Below, piece after piece: positions 1 to 10,718 of a stretch of DNA of 28,612 bases. The DNA is from a virus. The DNA lies in IMG/VR virus record IMGVR_UViG_3300008448_000460, positions 1-28,612 of that record. One strand, given 5' to 3'. The translations under genes and the position numbers were made by a program. The notes under the pieces were generated by a model. It was not told where the DNA came from, made no database searches, and was given only the letters and a program-made list of their open reading frames with translations. The first letter of the stretch is position 1; each line of letters opens with the position of its first letter.

Positions 1-1953
1 CTTAGGGAAAACAGTGATTTTTTCCAAGTCAGCAAAGATTCGTCTAAGGTAATTAAAGAGATTTATGATTCATCAAATCAACTCTACTACTTCTCACCTG
101 TAGACGTCAACGCAGAATACGATAAAGGATATATAAATAAAAAAACAAATGCAATCAATGCAAATCCTATATCTGTTAATGCTGGTTGGTTAAACCTAGA
201 GTCAAATGACTATTATGTATATGCAAAACCAATAATAGAATCATACTCAGGAAATTACTTTAATATAGAACTAACAAATATACCAAGACATGGTGCACCA
301 GTTCTAGTTAATGTGTTGGAAGGTGACTTATCTTTTGATCTTGAGCAGATGGCGTTTTCTGATCCAGCAACTCCTGGAAATATTATATTCGCCAACGAAG
401 AAATTCTGTATGGTTCAGATGAAAAGGCTTTGTATGTATCACATTTGAACATAAAAGATATAACAATAAAAGATAATTATACAGGAAAAGTCTTAACAAA
501 ATCTCCACTTAACCCAGAGTATTATGTTTGGTCGATTGCTTCAGAAACAGCTACACCAGGAACAACAGGATATATTCCACTTTATGCTGAGGGAGAATTC
601 TTAATAACTACAGCAGACTTTATAGTTAGCGGTGAAGACAAGTATTCTTATTCAGCAAATAAGATAATGGTCTATAATAGCGCAGCAACTGGTGGAAGCA
701 TTCTTATTCCAGGAAGAGAATACACAGTTAGCTATGCCCTTGCAAAAGCATTCTATATAGATAGAAATGTTTATTCTGAAACAAAAGATGAATATGTTGC
801 AAAACTGTATTTCTCCGCTACTCCAAATTCTACTGCAGAATATAAAATAACATATGAATCAGCAATTCAAGAAACATCCACTCCACTTGGTCTCTATTTA
901 AATAACGCAGAACTTCCAGTTGAAGAAGGCTATGTTTATGTATCAGATGATGAATACGACTTCTATACTGCAGTTGTTGAAATTACGCCAAATGGAATAT
1001 CTAAAAATACAGATGATTTAATTTACTTAACAATAACATCTTATGATCAAGTTGGTAACTTTAAACCATATCAAACCTTTAGAATTTCTAGCGATCTTTT
1101 AGAAATGGAAGATGAATACTTAACTACAAATAAATATGGTGTAGCAAAAACAAAGTTAAGATTTACAGGTGTTCCAACAAATAGTCTATACGCATCGCTA
1201 CTTGTGGCTGGCATTTCATACCCTTCACTATATGCACATGACAATAGTGATTCTGGATCATTTATATTTGGAACCAATATTGAATTTATTCAAAATTATA
1301 ATCCAGATTATAAATTAAGTGCAGTTGCAGCTAAGCCAATAATAGAGGCAGATGGATTAAGCGATAACTATATCAAGGGTTATATAAGACAGGGGAATAC
1401 TCCATTGTCTGCAACTCCTATAATTTACTGGAGAAAGGCTAGAACATTCTACGACCTACTTGAGAACGTAGACTACAGTGTCAACGCAAGTACTCCAGGA
1501 AGAAATCTTAATTCTGGCTACGTGTACGCAGACAATCTAGGTAATTTCTCAATTGGTCCTTTCTATAGTCAGCCAAGAAATAATCCAGGATATTGGTTTG
1601 TCTCCCTGGAAACAGAGTTGGCCGCAACTCCGTCATCTACCCCAAATATTAATTTTGGAGACATCTCATACTGGTATGAAAGATTTGATAACGTTCAATA
1701 TTTAAATGAAGAAACAGTGCTGCCTGGGTACTATATAACCACAAGTAACGATTTGGATATTATGGCTACTCCAAATTTCACTTACAATTTAATTAACCAA
1801 GATTACGGTGCAACACCTTCTGGGAAGCTCAACTGGACTCCTCCTAAGTGGGTTCCTATTAATTACTACGACCAATACCAGATGGGGTTATTTGGATCAA
1901 CTCCAAATACAATTGCAACGCCTAATGGCAGAATTGGCTATGAGGAATCATAA
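1..1953 (+). CDS. Phage structural protein with [Ala/Ser]-Thr-Pro motifs, 5' end missing
   Basis: The reading frame is open from the first base, so the true start lies upstream; about 650 residues are visible. I do not recognise a family. The protein is rich in Tyr, Asn, Ser and Thr with alternating hydrophobic residues, as in beta-sandwich tail or baseplate proteins, and has no signal peptide or membrane segment. It carries twelve Ala-Thr-Pro or Ser-Thr-Pro tripeptides, eight of them within the last 181 residues, while the first 104 visible residues have none and neighbouring structural proteins lack them. Its last base is the first base of the next start codon (TAATG), so it is translationally coupled to the giant structural gene that follows. 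A role in the virion is inferred from composition and position only. Confidence 0.8.
   Translation, partial: LRENSDFFQVSKDSSKVIKEIYDSSNQLYYFSPVDVNAEYDKGYINKKTNAINANPISVNAGWLNLESNDYYVYAKPIIESYSGNYFNIELTNIPRHGAPVLVNVLEGDLSFDLEQMAFSDPATPGNIIFANEEILYGSDEKALYVSHLNIKDITIKDNYTGKVLTKSPLNPEYYVWSIASETATPGTTGYIPLYAEGEFLITTADFIVSGEDKYSYSANKIMVYNSAATGGSILIPGREYTVSYALAKAFYIDRNVYSETKDEYVAKLYFSATPNSTAEYKITYESAIQETSTPLGLYLNNAELPVEEGYVYVSDDEYDFYTAVVEITPNGISKNTDDLIYLTITSYDQVGNFKPYQTFRISSDLLEMEDEYLTTNKYGVAKTKLRFTGVPTNSLYASLLVAGISYPSLYAHDNSDSGSFIFGTNIEFIQNYNPDYKLSAVAAKPIIEADGLSDNYIKGYIRQGNTPLSATPIIYWRKARTFYDLLENVDYSVNASTPGRNLNSGYVYADNLGNFSIGPFYSQPRNNPGYWFVSLETELAATPSSTPNINFGDISYWYERFDNVQYLNEETVLPGYYITTSNDLDIMATPNFTYNLINQDYGATPSGKLNWTPPKWVPINYYDQYQMGLFGSTPNTIATPNGRIGYEES
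367..1923 (+). repeat. Dispersed [Ala/Ser]-Thr-Pro tripeptide motif, 12 copies in frame
   Basis: In-frame Ala-Thr-Pro codons start at 367, 550, 817, 1411, 1624, 1765, 1810 and 1915. Ser-Thr-Pro codons start at 877, 1489, 1636 and 1897. The next residue is Gly, Asn or Ser in ten of twelve cases. Codons vary (GCA/GCT; ACT/ACA/ACC/ACG; CCA/CCT/CCG), so the repetition is at protein level and not a recent DNA duplication. Spacing is irregular. No [AS]TP was found in the next structural proteins by eye. Confidence 0.7.
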
Positions 1954-4900
1954 TGAAAATATTTGAAAATATAACCGCCTTAGGGGATGAAGAAGCTATA
2001 AAGATTGGCAATGTCGTACCTTATAACGCAGCGGGGCTTGCATATTTTGCAAATAAAAAACTGAGTCCAAAAGATAACTTAAAAATTATAGATGTTTCTG
2101 AAACCATAGCTGAAAATAAAGTATCAAATCAAGAAGAAACAAAGTTCCTTTATGCCAATGAGCTGGGCATTCTCCAGGACGAAAACGGTAATGCTGATGT
2201 ATACAGTCCAGACATTACAATTAGCGATATAGCTCTTTCAAAAAATTTTATTACAGAAAGAATTTATCCAGACAAAATAAATGAAACAGATTTTTTACAT
2301 TATTATTATGTAAGTAAATTTTTTGTTATAGCTCCAACCGGTTATTCTATAATAGATTTAGATGATTATTATGATATTTCTTTTTATAAAAATATAAATA
2401 TTAAAGTATTAGATTCGCAAAATCAAGAATATGTAGATAAAAATAGTTTAAGAAAAAAGTATAAAATATTATTAGAGCCATATATAACTGAGACCAATTC
2501 TACAAACTCAGAAATACCATATAGAATAATAATTGGATTAGATTCATCCGATCCAGTTAATCTTAAATTGGTTTATGATAAAGTAGTTTGCGATTCTAAA
2601 GGTGAAGTTCTTTCACAGAATTTAAGATATACAGAAACAATAAACGCAGTTCCTTTATATACTCAAATAGCAGAAGAAGCTCAAGTTATATCTAAGAATA
2701 ATAAAAAAGTATTTTCAATTAAAAAATTAAATAAAAAATATTCAGATATATTTACTCATAACTTAGATTATAGTAGCCATCAAGTTTTTGTTCCAAGAAA
2801 AGCTTTGTTTGATAATAGAACATATGAAGCATTTAACTGGAGAGTAGTTGCAAGAGTTAATCAATCAGTTAATTTTGACATCGTTGATAACTCAAAGAAC
2901 GCAGAAGAGTCTGGAGAGATAAAGCAAAGGACTATAAATGTTGGGGTTCTTTACGATTCCAATGATACAACTTCTTTAGAAAATATCAAACCTTATGTTT
3001 TTTATAGATTAGAAAAATCTTCTTTTAATCTTTCTAAGTACGTTTTTCAAAATCCAAAAGTTGAATCTGGATTTTGGATCCAATCTATAGAAGGCGGCAA
3101 ACCAAATAAGTCTGAGGCAAGATATTGGATGGTGGATATTCAATCTGTAGATAACCTTGATGATTATGACATTCTTTCTTTTGCGCCAACTTCAAGACTT
3201 TCTGAAAAAGCTACAAATATATTAACAAATTATATAACCATTAAAAACGGAACACTGCTGGTTGATGCATCATCTTATCCTGGAGATGTTCCATTTATAT
3301 TTAGCGACATTAAAATTAAGAAACAAGATGTATCAGCTGCAGTAGTAGCGTCATACTATGAGTATATAGAATCTTCTGTACTTGATGAAAATAAAAATGG
3401 TGGTTGGAACATTGATTCAACAATATTTAATAAGCCACAATATGGATTATTTGGAATCAAAAAAGCAAACTATAGATATCTAGATTTAACAAACACAGAT
3501 AAATCTTTTTTGAACATAGGAATAAGCTCAAGTTCAAAGTCTAGTGTTGGGGCAACATTCACATTTGGAGCTACCGGAGATAAACTTGCTCAAGGTAATA
3601 TCATATTTACTTCTTTTTCATTCTTAGAATACTGCAATACTGTATACAATACAGCCGATACACCAAGTATTACAGATCTCAATATTGGTCCGGTAGCTTA
3701 CGATCAACAAAATTACCTACAAATGCCGGGCTTCGTTGAGGGTCCATTTAAGCTTCTTTATAACTCAGTAGCCTATGCACTGTACAGTAGTTCTCAACTA
3801 TCTAAAAAAGTTGACATTAGACCTTCTCTATATAACTTTGTTGGCCCATGGGAATCATCTTGGGTTATGGATCAAGATGTTCTTTTTGATGATGAAAAGA
3901 GTAAGTACTTTACAAATGTTTCTTCAAATTCATCAGTCATTAAATATGCAAGAGACTTGATTCCAAATAAAGATTCTATTGTAAAATATTACTTAGAAAA
4001 AGTAACACAATCAATACCTTCTTCTGTATCTTCTCACATAATTAATCCAACAGTGTTAGCTAATAATACTGATTTTTATATAGAGATAACAAATCCAGAT
4101 GTTATTGTTTCTTCACCTGCAAAAATATCCAATCTTTCTGAAGTAAAAATTACTAATTCTTCTTTAGAAAATTTTTCAACTTCTTATTTTATATATAAAA
4201 TTGTAGATAAAGATCAAAAAATATTTGCGTTAACAGAAAAGAAATCTAACCCACTCCACATTCCAAGTGGCTATGGCACATATGCGCTAAGAGAAATGAA
4301 AGAAATAAAAGTTGGTGGAACTAGAGCTATCAATTCTTCAATAACTCCTAGCGCATATTTTAAATCATATCCATTCTCTTTAGCTACTAGATATTCTAGA
4401 GTTTCTGCAAGTGAAAAATCAATTGCTTTTAGTGGAACTCTAAGAACAAAACTTAATCTAGAGTACACAGCTGATGCTGCGCTAAGATCTGTATCAATCA
4501 TAGGAATAGTTACAAGAAACTATGCTTTTAAAAACAAGATAATAACACACCCTTCACCATCAGAGCCAGACGTAAATGTTCCTGGAGTAGACGTAAACGC
4601 TGTGCCGTGTACTGATATAGTTTCTGCTAGAGAAATATTAATAAGTGGAAGACAAAATATACTAAGCAATTTGACTTTAACTAATTTTAAAAACTTTGAA
4701 TATACTTGGGATATAGATGTAGCTCAAAGTGGATACCCAATTGAAACCTGGAGAGTTGGATCAAAACACCCTTATGTAAGATACGTTAAAATAATGATGC
4801 AGGTATCTGGCCTTTATAATATGAAGGCTAAAACAGAAGATAACAATACATACACGGCTGCTTTAAGCGCAGCTGTAAAAAAGTTTCAGACCAAGGTTGG

Positions 4901-7900
4901 CACAGGTCAAGTTGGAGCAGGACTAGTTCCAAGAGTTAAGTTATTGTATCCACCAGATGGAGTTATTGATAGCGAAACAAAATCTTTAATGGCTTATGTC
5001 TTAAGATTTTGGAGAGTAAATGAACCAATTTATTATAATAATGTAATTAATTTAGCACAACAGTACGGAGTCGCGCAGTTTCCTGAAGCTGTATTTAAGC
5101 AAATATCTGCTTCTGAAATCAATTCTGGCAATCCATATAGAAGAATTTCATTTACAGGAAACGTTAGCGCTTCTCCTACAACAATAGAAGATTTTATATT
5201 CTTTGCCATCCCAGAACCACAAAAATATGAAAAAGTTAGAAATGTAACTATAAAATTTGAAGGAGCTCCTTGGAACAAGGTTAAGATAGTTGGATATGGA
5301 TACACTGATTCAAATCCAATTGATGTTGGAACAACTAAGATTGCATCAAATTTAATTTATAAATCATATAAAGTACATAAAGCAAATGCTCCGGCGATAG
5401 ATTCTGCAAGCAATATAACAATACCAATCAATGCGCCTACTAGTACATGTAGATATATGTTTGTTCGTATTCAAACAAACGGCAAACAGTTAGGTGGCAA
5501 GTATGGAAACCTAGCTGAAGGATTTGGAATACTTTCGATAACTGCAGATGTAACAACGCCAGCTACAACAAAACGACCAGATGATATCATTGAAGATCAA
5601 ATACTTGATTTTAACGAAGTTCATCAAGCTTTCCCAAGTGTTAATAAACCAACTATAGAAGAGTTGGCTCAATTCTGGTTACTTGATAAAGACGGTAACC
5701 CAGATCCAAATCTCTCTTGGTTAAGTTCTCCTAGAGAAGATGGATCAAGCTTAGCTACATCTCTAGATAAGCATTTAATATACACAACTTTAGAAAATAA
5801 GTTTTATGGTTGGGATAATGATAATTCAAAATGGGTAGAAGATCTCGTTTACATAGAGCAGCCAAGTGAAGCTGACCCAGAGCTTATAGAAGTAGTTAAT
5901 GTTGTAAAAGATTTTGATGAAATCTCAAGAGATATAGTTTATAAAGATAAAATTCAAACAACAAAATTAAAAATAAATGCTATTGGATATTTAACAGAAA
6001 GTTTTGAAAACCTTTCTTCCTTATCTCCAATTAATAAAGAATATAATCTTTCATATTTAAATGGAAAAAATATTTTATTAGACAGCATAGAATATACGTA
6101 TTTAGGTAAAAAGTACACTAAGACATTTAGTCCACAACTTGCGGTAAATGATAGTTCATTAAATAATTTAGTAAACGAGTTAATTGTCCAAGATCCCAAT
6201 GCAATAGATACTATAACAAACAAGGGAATAACTGTAGACTTTACTAAGGTTTCAAGCGCATCAATAGATGTAGATAACTCTGTGCAAATTTTAGAAATAA
6301 AGTCATCCTCAGATGCTCAAACAGTCAACGCAAATAGCGTAGCCACCATTACATATGGTGGAATTATTCCTGACAATATCACAAGTCAAACTAAACAAAC
6401 AACTAGCGTTTCTTTGACTACCTCCGCATCATATTACGGTGATTCTAAAACTTATATATCTGAAGAAAAAATTGTTAATAATTTTCAATTGATTACAACT
6501 AATGGTGGAGTAATAGGCAAATTAGATTCAGTTACAGCAAATGATGGAATAGTTCTTTTATCTGACGTAAACGGCAAACCTGTTGGAATACCAACTCCAG
6601 GGGAAGTAAGAGACGAGATTGCAACCATTACTGTATATGATCCTTCATTTAAATTTGATATTAATTACGGATATGTTTCTGTTAATAATAAATTATTTAA
6701 AGATGAAGGATTATTTTATGGATTTTATGATAAGAATGAACAAGAATTTATAGGAAAACTTATTTCATATAATGAAATAATAACAAGAGGTGTAAATAAT
6801 ATATATCTTGCAGTCATGGCATATGACGCTGATGGAAATATAGGTGATAAGGTTGATTATGTTGGCGTACAAAGCACGAACACATTTAAGCCAGTTAACA
6901 TTTCTCCTAAAATGATTACACCTGTTTATTCCGTAAAATATAAAAACTCTACTGCTATAAAAGTAGCAGAAATGTCAGACGCTGCTAGTGGCAAGGAAGC
7001 TTGGCCGTTAAGAATAACAGCTGGATCATTTAATAAAATTGTTCCAATAACCAAAGATTATATTTACACCGATTGGAAATCTAAGTATGTAAATCAATAT
7101 CTATATTGCACATATGATACATCTGAAGCAATATTAGATAGTAAATTTTCTAGAATTTTTGGAGAAAACTGTAAAGATATAAATAATGAAATTCCAATTA
7201 TAGTATCTACAGATAGAATTAAACTTCGTCATACTCCGATACTGCACTACACTATGACCATAGAAGACGAAGTTGAATCTGTAGTTCCAGCAATAGTTCC
7301 AGCTGTAAGTATTTACATTAGAGCAAGTGAATCGGCAACTTGGTCAAAGATTCCTAATTCTTTAATAAAAGATATAGATGCAGAAAATGGAATTATAGAA
7401 TTTGAAGAACAAATAATTTCGTCAGATCCTTCTTTGATAAAAGTAGATTATACTATAAAAGATTCTACAATTTGGATGTATCAAGTTGAAGGCGAAGAGA
7501 TACCTTTAAATCCATTCTTAAATAAAGATAAGATTGATAATAATAAGCCGCTGTACATCTACTTGATGCCAACAAAAATAAACATATTGAATACACCGGT
7601 TCATATTATGTTAGAGGGGTTTGATCCACAGTCATCTACTACAATAAAAATACCAGTAACAGAGTATAATAATTCATATCCTGTTCATTTTACTTATGAC
7701 CCAAGTATCTTCGATAAGATGTCTCATAAATACAACCCTATCGCACTTCCAATAGGAATCATCTACACCACCAATAACCCTGAACAAAAATCAGTAGATA
7801 TATATGATGTAAGAATTAAAGGTGGCGGAGTTGTATCGGACATAGATTCATACACAACTCTTTCCCAGATAGATGGAACACACGCTTACTGGGATATGTA

Positions 7901-8087
7901 CTCAGTGAGTCCAAGAGCTTATCCAAAGGGTGGATATGTGGCCATTAGAATACCAGACGGAGTTAAATCTAATTTTACTAATATTGAAGAAATTTATGAT
8001 ATAGTTAATAGAAACATTACAGCTGGTGTTTCCTTTGAGATTCAAAATTTAGACGGTATAACATGGACAACAAAAAATTATGAATAA
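1953..8087 (+). CDS. Giant virion structural protein (2044 aa) with peptidoglycan-binding-like domain
   Basis: This is a very long beta-rich protein, most likely a baseplate, tail or adhesin component. Around residues 960-1020 it has the pattern of a peptidoglycan-binding 1 domain (PF01471 type): an Ala-rich helix running into KKFQ, then a Gly-rich loop and DGVIDSETKSLM. This is the usual arrangement of aaV..FQ...g...G.iD..T. The stretch after it (about residues 1065-1200) looks like a galactose-binding-like beta domain, and the C-terminal third has Ig/Fn3-like segments such as YLAVMAYDADGN near residue 1620. No lytic catalytic motif was seen. The start overlaps the previous stop by one base, and the end overlaps the next gene by eight. 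A cell-wall contact role is inferred from the binding-like domain; the structural role is inferred from length and context. Confidence 0.8.
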   Translation: MKIFENITALGDEEAIKIGNVVPYNAAGLAYFANKKLSPKDNLKIIDVSETIAENKVSNQEETKFLYANELGILQDENGNADVYSPDITISDIALSKNFITERIYPDKINETDFLHYYYVSKFFVIAPTGYSIIDLDDYYDISFYKNINIKVLDSQNQEYVDKNSLRKKYKILLEPYITETNSTNSEIPYRIIIGLDSSDPVNLKLVYDKVVCDSKGEVLSQNLRYTETINAVPLYTQIAEEAQVISKNNKKVFSIKKLNKKYSDIFTHNLDYSSHQVFVPRKALFDNRTYEAFNWRVVARVNQSVNFDIVDNSKNAEESGEIKQRTINVGVLYDSNDTTSLENIKPYVFYRLEKSSFNLSKYVFQNPKVESGFWIQSIEGGKPNKSEARYWMVDIQSVDNLDDYDILSFAPTSRLSEKATNILTNYITIKNGTLLVDASSYPGDVPFIFSDIKIKKQDVSAAVVASYYEYIESSVLDENKNGGWNIDSTIFNKPQYGLFGIKKANYRYLDLTNTDKSFLNIGISSSSKSSVGATFTFGATGDKLAQGNIIFTSFSFLEYCNTVYNTADTPSITDLNIGPVAYDQQNYLQMPGFVEGPFKLLYNSVAYALYSSSQLSKKVDIRPSLYNFVGPWESSWVMDQDVLFDDEKSKYFTNVSSNSSVIKYARDLIPNKDSIVKYYLEKVTQSIPSSVSSHIINPTVLANNTDFYIEITNPDVIVSSPAKISNLSEVKITNSSLENFSTSYFIYKIVDKDQKIFALTEKKSNPLHIPSGYGTYALREMKEIKVGGTRAINSSITPSAYFKSYPFSLATRYSRVSASEKSIAFSGTLRTKLNLEYTADAALRSVSIIGIVTRNYAFKNKIITHPSPSEPDVNVPGVDVNAVPCTDIVSAREILISGRQNILSNLTLTNFKNFEYTWDIDVAQSGYPIETWRVGSKHPYVRYVKIMMQVSGLYNMKAKTEDNNTYTAALSAAVKKFQTKVGTGQVGAGLVPRVKLLYPPDGVIDSETKSLMAYVLRFWRVNEPIYYNNVINLAQQYGVAQFPEAVFKQISASEINSGNPYRRISFTGNVSASPTTIEDFIFFAIPEPQKYEKVRNVTIKFEGAPWNKVKIVGYGYTDSNPIDVGTTKIASNLIYKSYKVHKANAPAIDSASNITIPINAPTSTCRYMFVRIQTNGKQLGGKYGNLAEGFGILSITADVTTPATTKRPDDIIEDQILDFNEVHQAFPSVNKPTIEELAQFWLLDKDGNPDPNLSWLSSPREDGSSLATSLDKHLIYTTLENKFYGWDNDNSKWVEDLVYIEQPSEADPELIEVVNVVKDFDEISRDIVYKDKIQTTKLKINAIGYLTESFENLSSLSPINKEYNLSYLNGKNILLDSIEYTYLGKKYTKTFSPQLAVNDSSLNNLVNELIVQDPNAIDTITNKGITVDFTKVSSASIDVDNSVQILEIKSSSDAQTVNANSVATITYGGIIPDNITSQTKQTTSVSLTTSASYYGDSKTYISEEKIVNNFQLITTNGGVIGKLDSVTANDGIVLLSDVNGKPVGIPTPGEVRDEIATITVYDPSFKFDINYGYVSVNNKLFKDEGLFYGFYDKNEQEFIGKLISYNEIITRGVNNIYLAVMAYDADGNIGDKVDYVGVQSTNTFKPVNISPKMITPVYSVKYKNSTAIKVAEMSDAASGKEAWPLRITAGSFNKIVPITKDYIYTDWKSKYVNQYLYCTYDTSEAILDSKFSRIFGENCKDINNEIPIIVSTDRIKLRHTPILHYTMTIEDEVESVVPAIVPAVSIYIRASESATWSKIPNSLIKDIDAENGIIEFEEQIISSDPSLIKVDYTIKDSTIWMYQVEGEEIPLNPFLNKDKIDNNKPLYIYLMPTKINILNTPVHIMLEGFDPQSSTTIKIPVTEYNNSYPVHFTYDPSIFDKMSHKYNPIALPIGIIYTTNNPEQKSVDIYDVRIKGGGVVSDIDSYTTLSQIDGTHAYWDMYSVSPRAYPKGGYVAIRIPDGVKSNFTNIEEIYDIVNRNITAGVSFEIQNLDGITWTTKNYE

Positions 8088-10707
8088 ATTTCTTCCAACT
8101 ATAATGAACACCTTATCAAATAACTCACAGGCTTCTGTTAGTTCTTTGATAAAAGAAATTAAATCAAGCAAGCAAGACATTCAGTCTTTGGTTTCAAGAT
8201 TAAATCTATTTAAAGCAGATTCTAAATTTTCTCCGTCCACCTTCTCATCATTTGCAGAACTTAATAAGATAGTGTTCACTGACATATTTAGAGATGCTGA
8301 TCTCAGGATAAGAAACTACTATGCTTCTGCAAATTTAGTTAATCTTTTTATTAATTCTATAAAGGATGTTTTCTCTTCAGAAATACAAAAAATAGAAAAA
8401 GATATAGAAAACTTAGAATTGTATATAGATAACTATGAATACATTTCTGGAAAAGATGATTTGTTTAATTCTAATTATATAGAAAAATTTGATAACTTCA
8501 TGAATGACTATACGGCTGATAACAATACAATTGTTCTTACCGATAGAGACGGAGAATTTTTCGATACTTTAGGGAATGGTTTTATTGATACTAGGTTGGG
8601 AATATTTAAAATCGGGGAAAAAGTATTTAATAAGAATTTATTAGACTGTACAGTTTCGATAGTTAATAACTATGATAATTATATAACAACAGACACTGGA
8701 TTTGATAAAGTATTAAATGATGTTACAACAGATGCCTGGTCGGTAACTGCAAAGTCTCCAATAATACTTACTTCAAAATTATCTAATTATTCTAAGTATA
8801 TAAATTATTCAACAAAGTATATTAACGGAGCACAAACAGTAGTAGAAATTTCATTTGATGCACCACAAACAATGGATTCTATTTTAATTAATCCAAACTT
8901 AAGTAATGGATTACAACTTTTACAAGTTGTTCTTTTTGAAAAAGATTTTTGGGATATAAATAATTATTCAGACACCTATGACGACACGCTCCCTAATGAA
9001 TCAGAGTTTTTATTTAGGGAAGAATTTGGTGTACTTTCTGCTCCGAGAGCAATAGATGGTTTGACGGAAATAATGTTTCCTAAGAGCACTGTTAAGATGG
9101 TTATATTAATTTTTAATCAACCAACTTATATCAGAACAGAAAATATGCCAGTAACAACTGAGATAAATTCAAAGGGACTGTATAACACTGCTAAGATAAT
9201 TAAAGAAATAAAACAAAAGAATACAGACAAGCTTCAGAGTCTTGTGTATAATCTTTTCTTAAAAAACAATTCGTATAATCAAACATCAAAAAATGAATAC
9301 AATAGCATAGATAATTATTATAGTTATAAATATCCTGTGATTGATAAAGGTTTTTCCTCAATGGATTATCAGGGTAGTTATATTTATGAAAAATTTGACA
9401 TGGACACAACTAGCGTCTTACCAAGTAATCTTATATCAGATTTATTTAAAAACATTTTTATTAACTCAATGGGAGATAATGGACAAATTTTTGAAAAATC
9501 AGTTTTTATTAATTCAGATAGCAACGTAAGATCAAACTTTAATTTTAATAAACCAGTATTTTTACCAGTTCAAAATAGTAATAATGTTTCATTCTCTGAT
9601 CAAACAGGAGTTGAAAGCAAGCAGCCTTGGAAGAAACCTCTCCTCAAAGAACTACTTAATACAGAAGTATCTAATGCCTATGAGTATTCTTTTTCTATTA
9701 AGTCTATAGATTTCTGCGAAGTAACTCCAAATGAAAAAACAAAAGCATGTTTTGTTAGTAAGAAGATAAATTTTAATGGTTACCCTTTAGCTATTAAAGC
9801 AAAGGTTATTAAAAATCAAAATGAATTTAATTTATTGAACTCAACATTAGATTTAAAGTATCCGGTATCTTATGAACTTTCAATATCAAACAAAGAGAAT
9901 CCTTCAATTGAAGAAGATTGGCTGCCAGTATGTGAATCTGGAGTTGACGTAATTGATTCAGAAGTTTTGTTTTTTGATCAACAATCATTTTCTTGCAAGA
10001 CTAGATTTCCTTTCAAGACAGATACAATTAAAATTTTTAAAAACGGGACAATAGTAAATCCAAGTCAATATAAATTAAATGGCAATAATATTATAATTAC
10101 TACACTTGAAAGAGATTCAATTTATTCTTGTTCATATACAATAGATTTATCTCTATATAATGTTGATTATGTAGATTTTTTTAGACTTGGCTTATTAGAT
10201 GAAACATTAAAGTCTTCTTCTGGATCAGGCAATTCTAATGAGACCTTTACTGGAACTGATGCGCTAAACAGAATACAGCTAGCTCAGATTCCCCATATAG
10301 ATACAAGAAATATAAACACAGCTATATATAGCAAACTAGTTGGTACTGTATTTTCTGGCAGCCAACAAGGATATAGTCCAATAAAATTACAAATGCCGGA
10401 TGGATCTTTTGCTATAAACTTAACCAACTACACTGGAACTAAAGAATTCCCAGAATTTCCAGAGTCTACTGACCTATATTACTTCATCCAAAATGGAAAA
10501 AATATTATCTTTAATAAACAAATTGATGGAGATATAACTGCATTCTATGATTACTTAGCAGATACTATTAGATTCAGATTAATAATAAGAAAAAATACTT
10601 CAGATACTACATTTAGTGGTGCAGCTGATTTGGTTCTGTTAAAAGCAAAAACTAAAAATTATGATCCTTATTACGATAAATTAACTAAAACAATTTCTAC
10701 AAATTAA
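8080..10707 (+). CDS. Tail/baseplate-type structural protein, paralogue 1 of 4 (875 aa)
   Basis: Residues 1-125 are helical, with likely coiled coil around 95-122 (many I/L/K/E). A short EKFDNF-type link at 135-140 follows. A beta domain then begins with the pattern F-x(4)-L-x(6)-W (F208, W220) and runs to about residue 355, ending in ILIFNQPTY. This matches the layout of the three related proteins downstream and resembles a galactose-binding/discoidin-type fold, which I infer from pattern only. The long C-terminal part holds further beta modules and ends in a strand pair around FRLIIRKN. The start codon overlaps the previous gene by eight bases. A virion adhesion or baseplate role is inferred. 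Confidence 0.78.
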   Translation: MNKFLPTIMNTLSNNSQASVSSLIKEIKSSKQDIQSLVSRLNLFKADSKFSPSTFSSFAELNKIVFTDIFRDADLRIRNYYASANLVNLFINSIKDVFSSEIQKIEKDIENLELYIDNYEYISGKDDLFNSNYIEKFDNFMNDYTADNNTIVLTDRDGEFFDTLGNGFIDTRLGIFKIGEKVFNKNLLDCTVSIVNNYDNYITTDTGFDKVLNDVTTDAWSVTAKSPIILTSKLSNYSKYINYSTKYINGAQTVVEISFDAPQTMDSILINPNLSNGLQLLQVVLFEKDFWDINNYSDTYDDTLPNESEFLFREEFGVLSAPRAIDGLTEIMFPKSTVKMVILIFNQPTYIRTENMPVTTEINSKGLYNTAKIIKEIKQKNTDKLQSLVYNLFLKNNSYNQTSKNEYNSIDNYYSYKYPVIDKGFSSMDYQGSYIYEKFDMDTTSVLPSNLISDLFKNIFINSMGDNGQIFEKSVFINSDSNVRSNFNFNKPVFLPVQNSNNVSFSDQTGVESKQPWKKPLLKELLNTEVSNAYEYSFSIKSIDFCEVTPNEKTKACFVSKKINFNGYPLAIKAKVIKNQNEFNLLNSTLDLKYPVSYELSISNKENPSIEEDWLPVCESGVDVIDSEVLFFDQQSFSCKTRFPFKTDTIKIFKNGTIVNPSQYKLNGNNIIITTLERDSIYSCSYTIDLSLYNVDYVDFFRLGLLDETLKSSSGSGNSNETFTGTDALNRIQLAQIPHIDTRNINTAIYSKLVGTVFSGSQQGYSPIKLQMPDGSFAINLTNYTGTKEFPEFPESTDLYYFIQNGKNIIFNKQIDGDITAFYDYLADTIRFRLIIRKNTSDTTFSGAADLVLLKAKTKNYDPYYDKLTKTISTN

Positions 10708-10718
10708 GAAGATACTAT

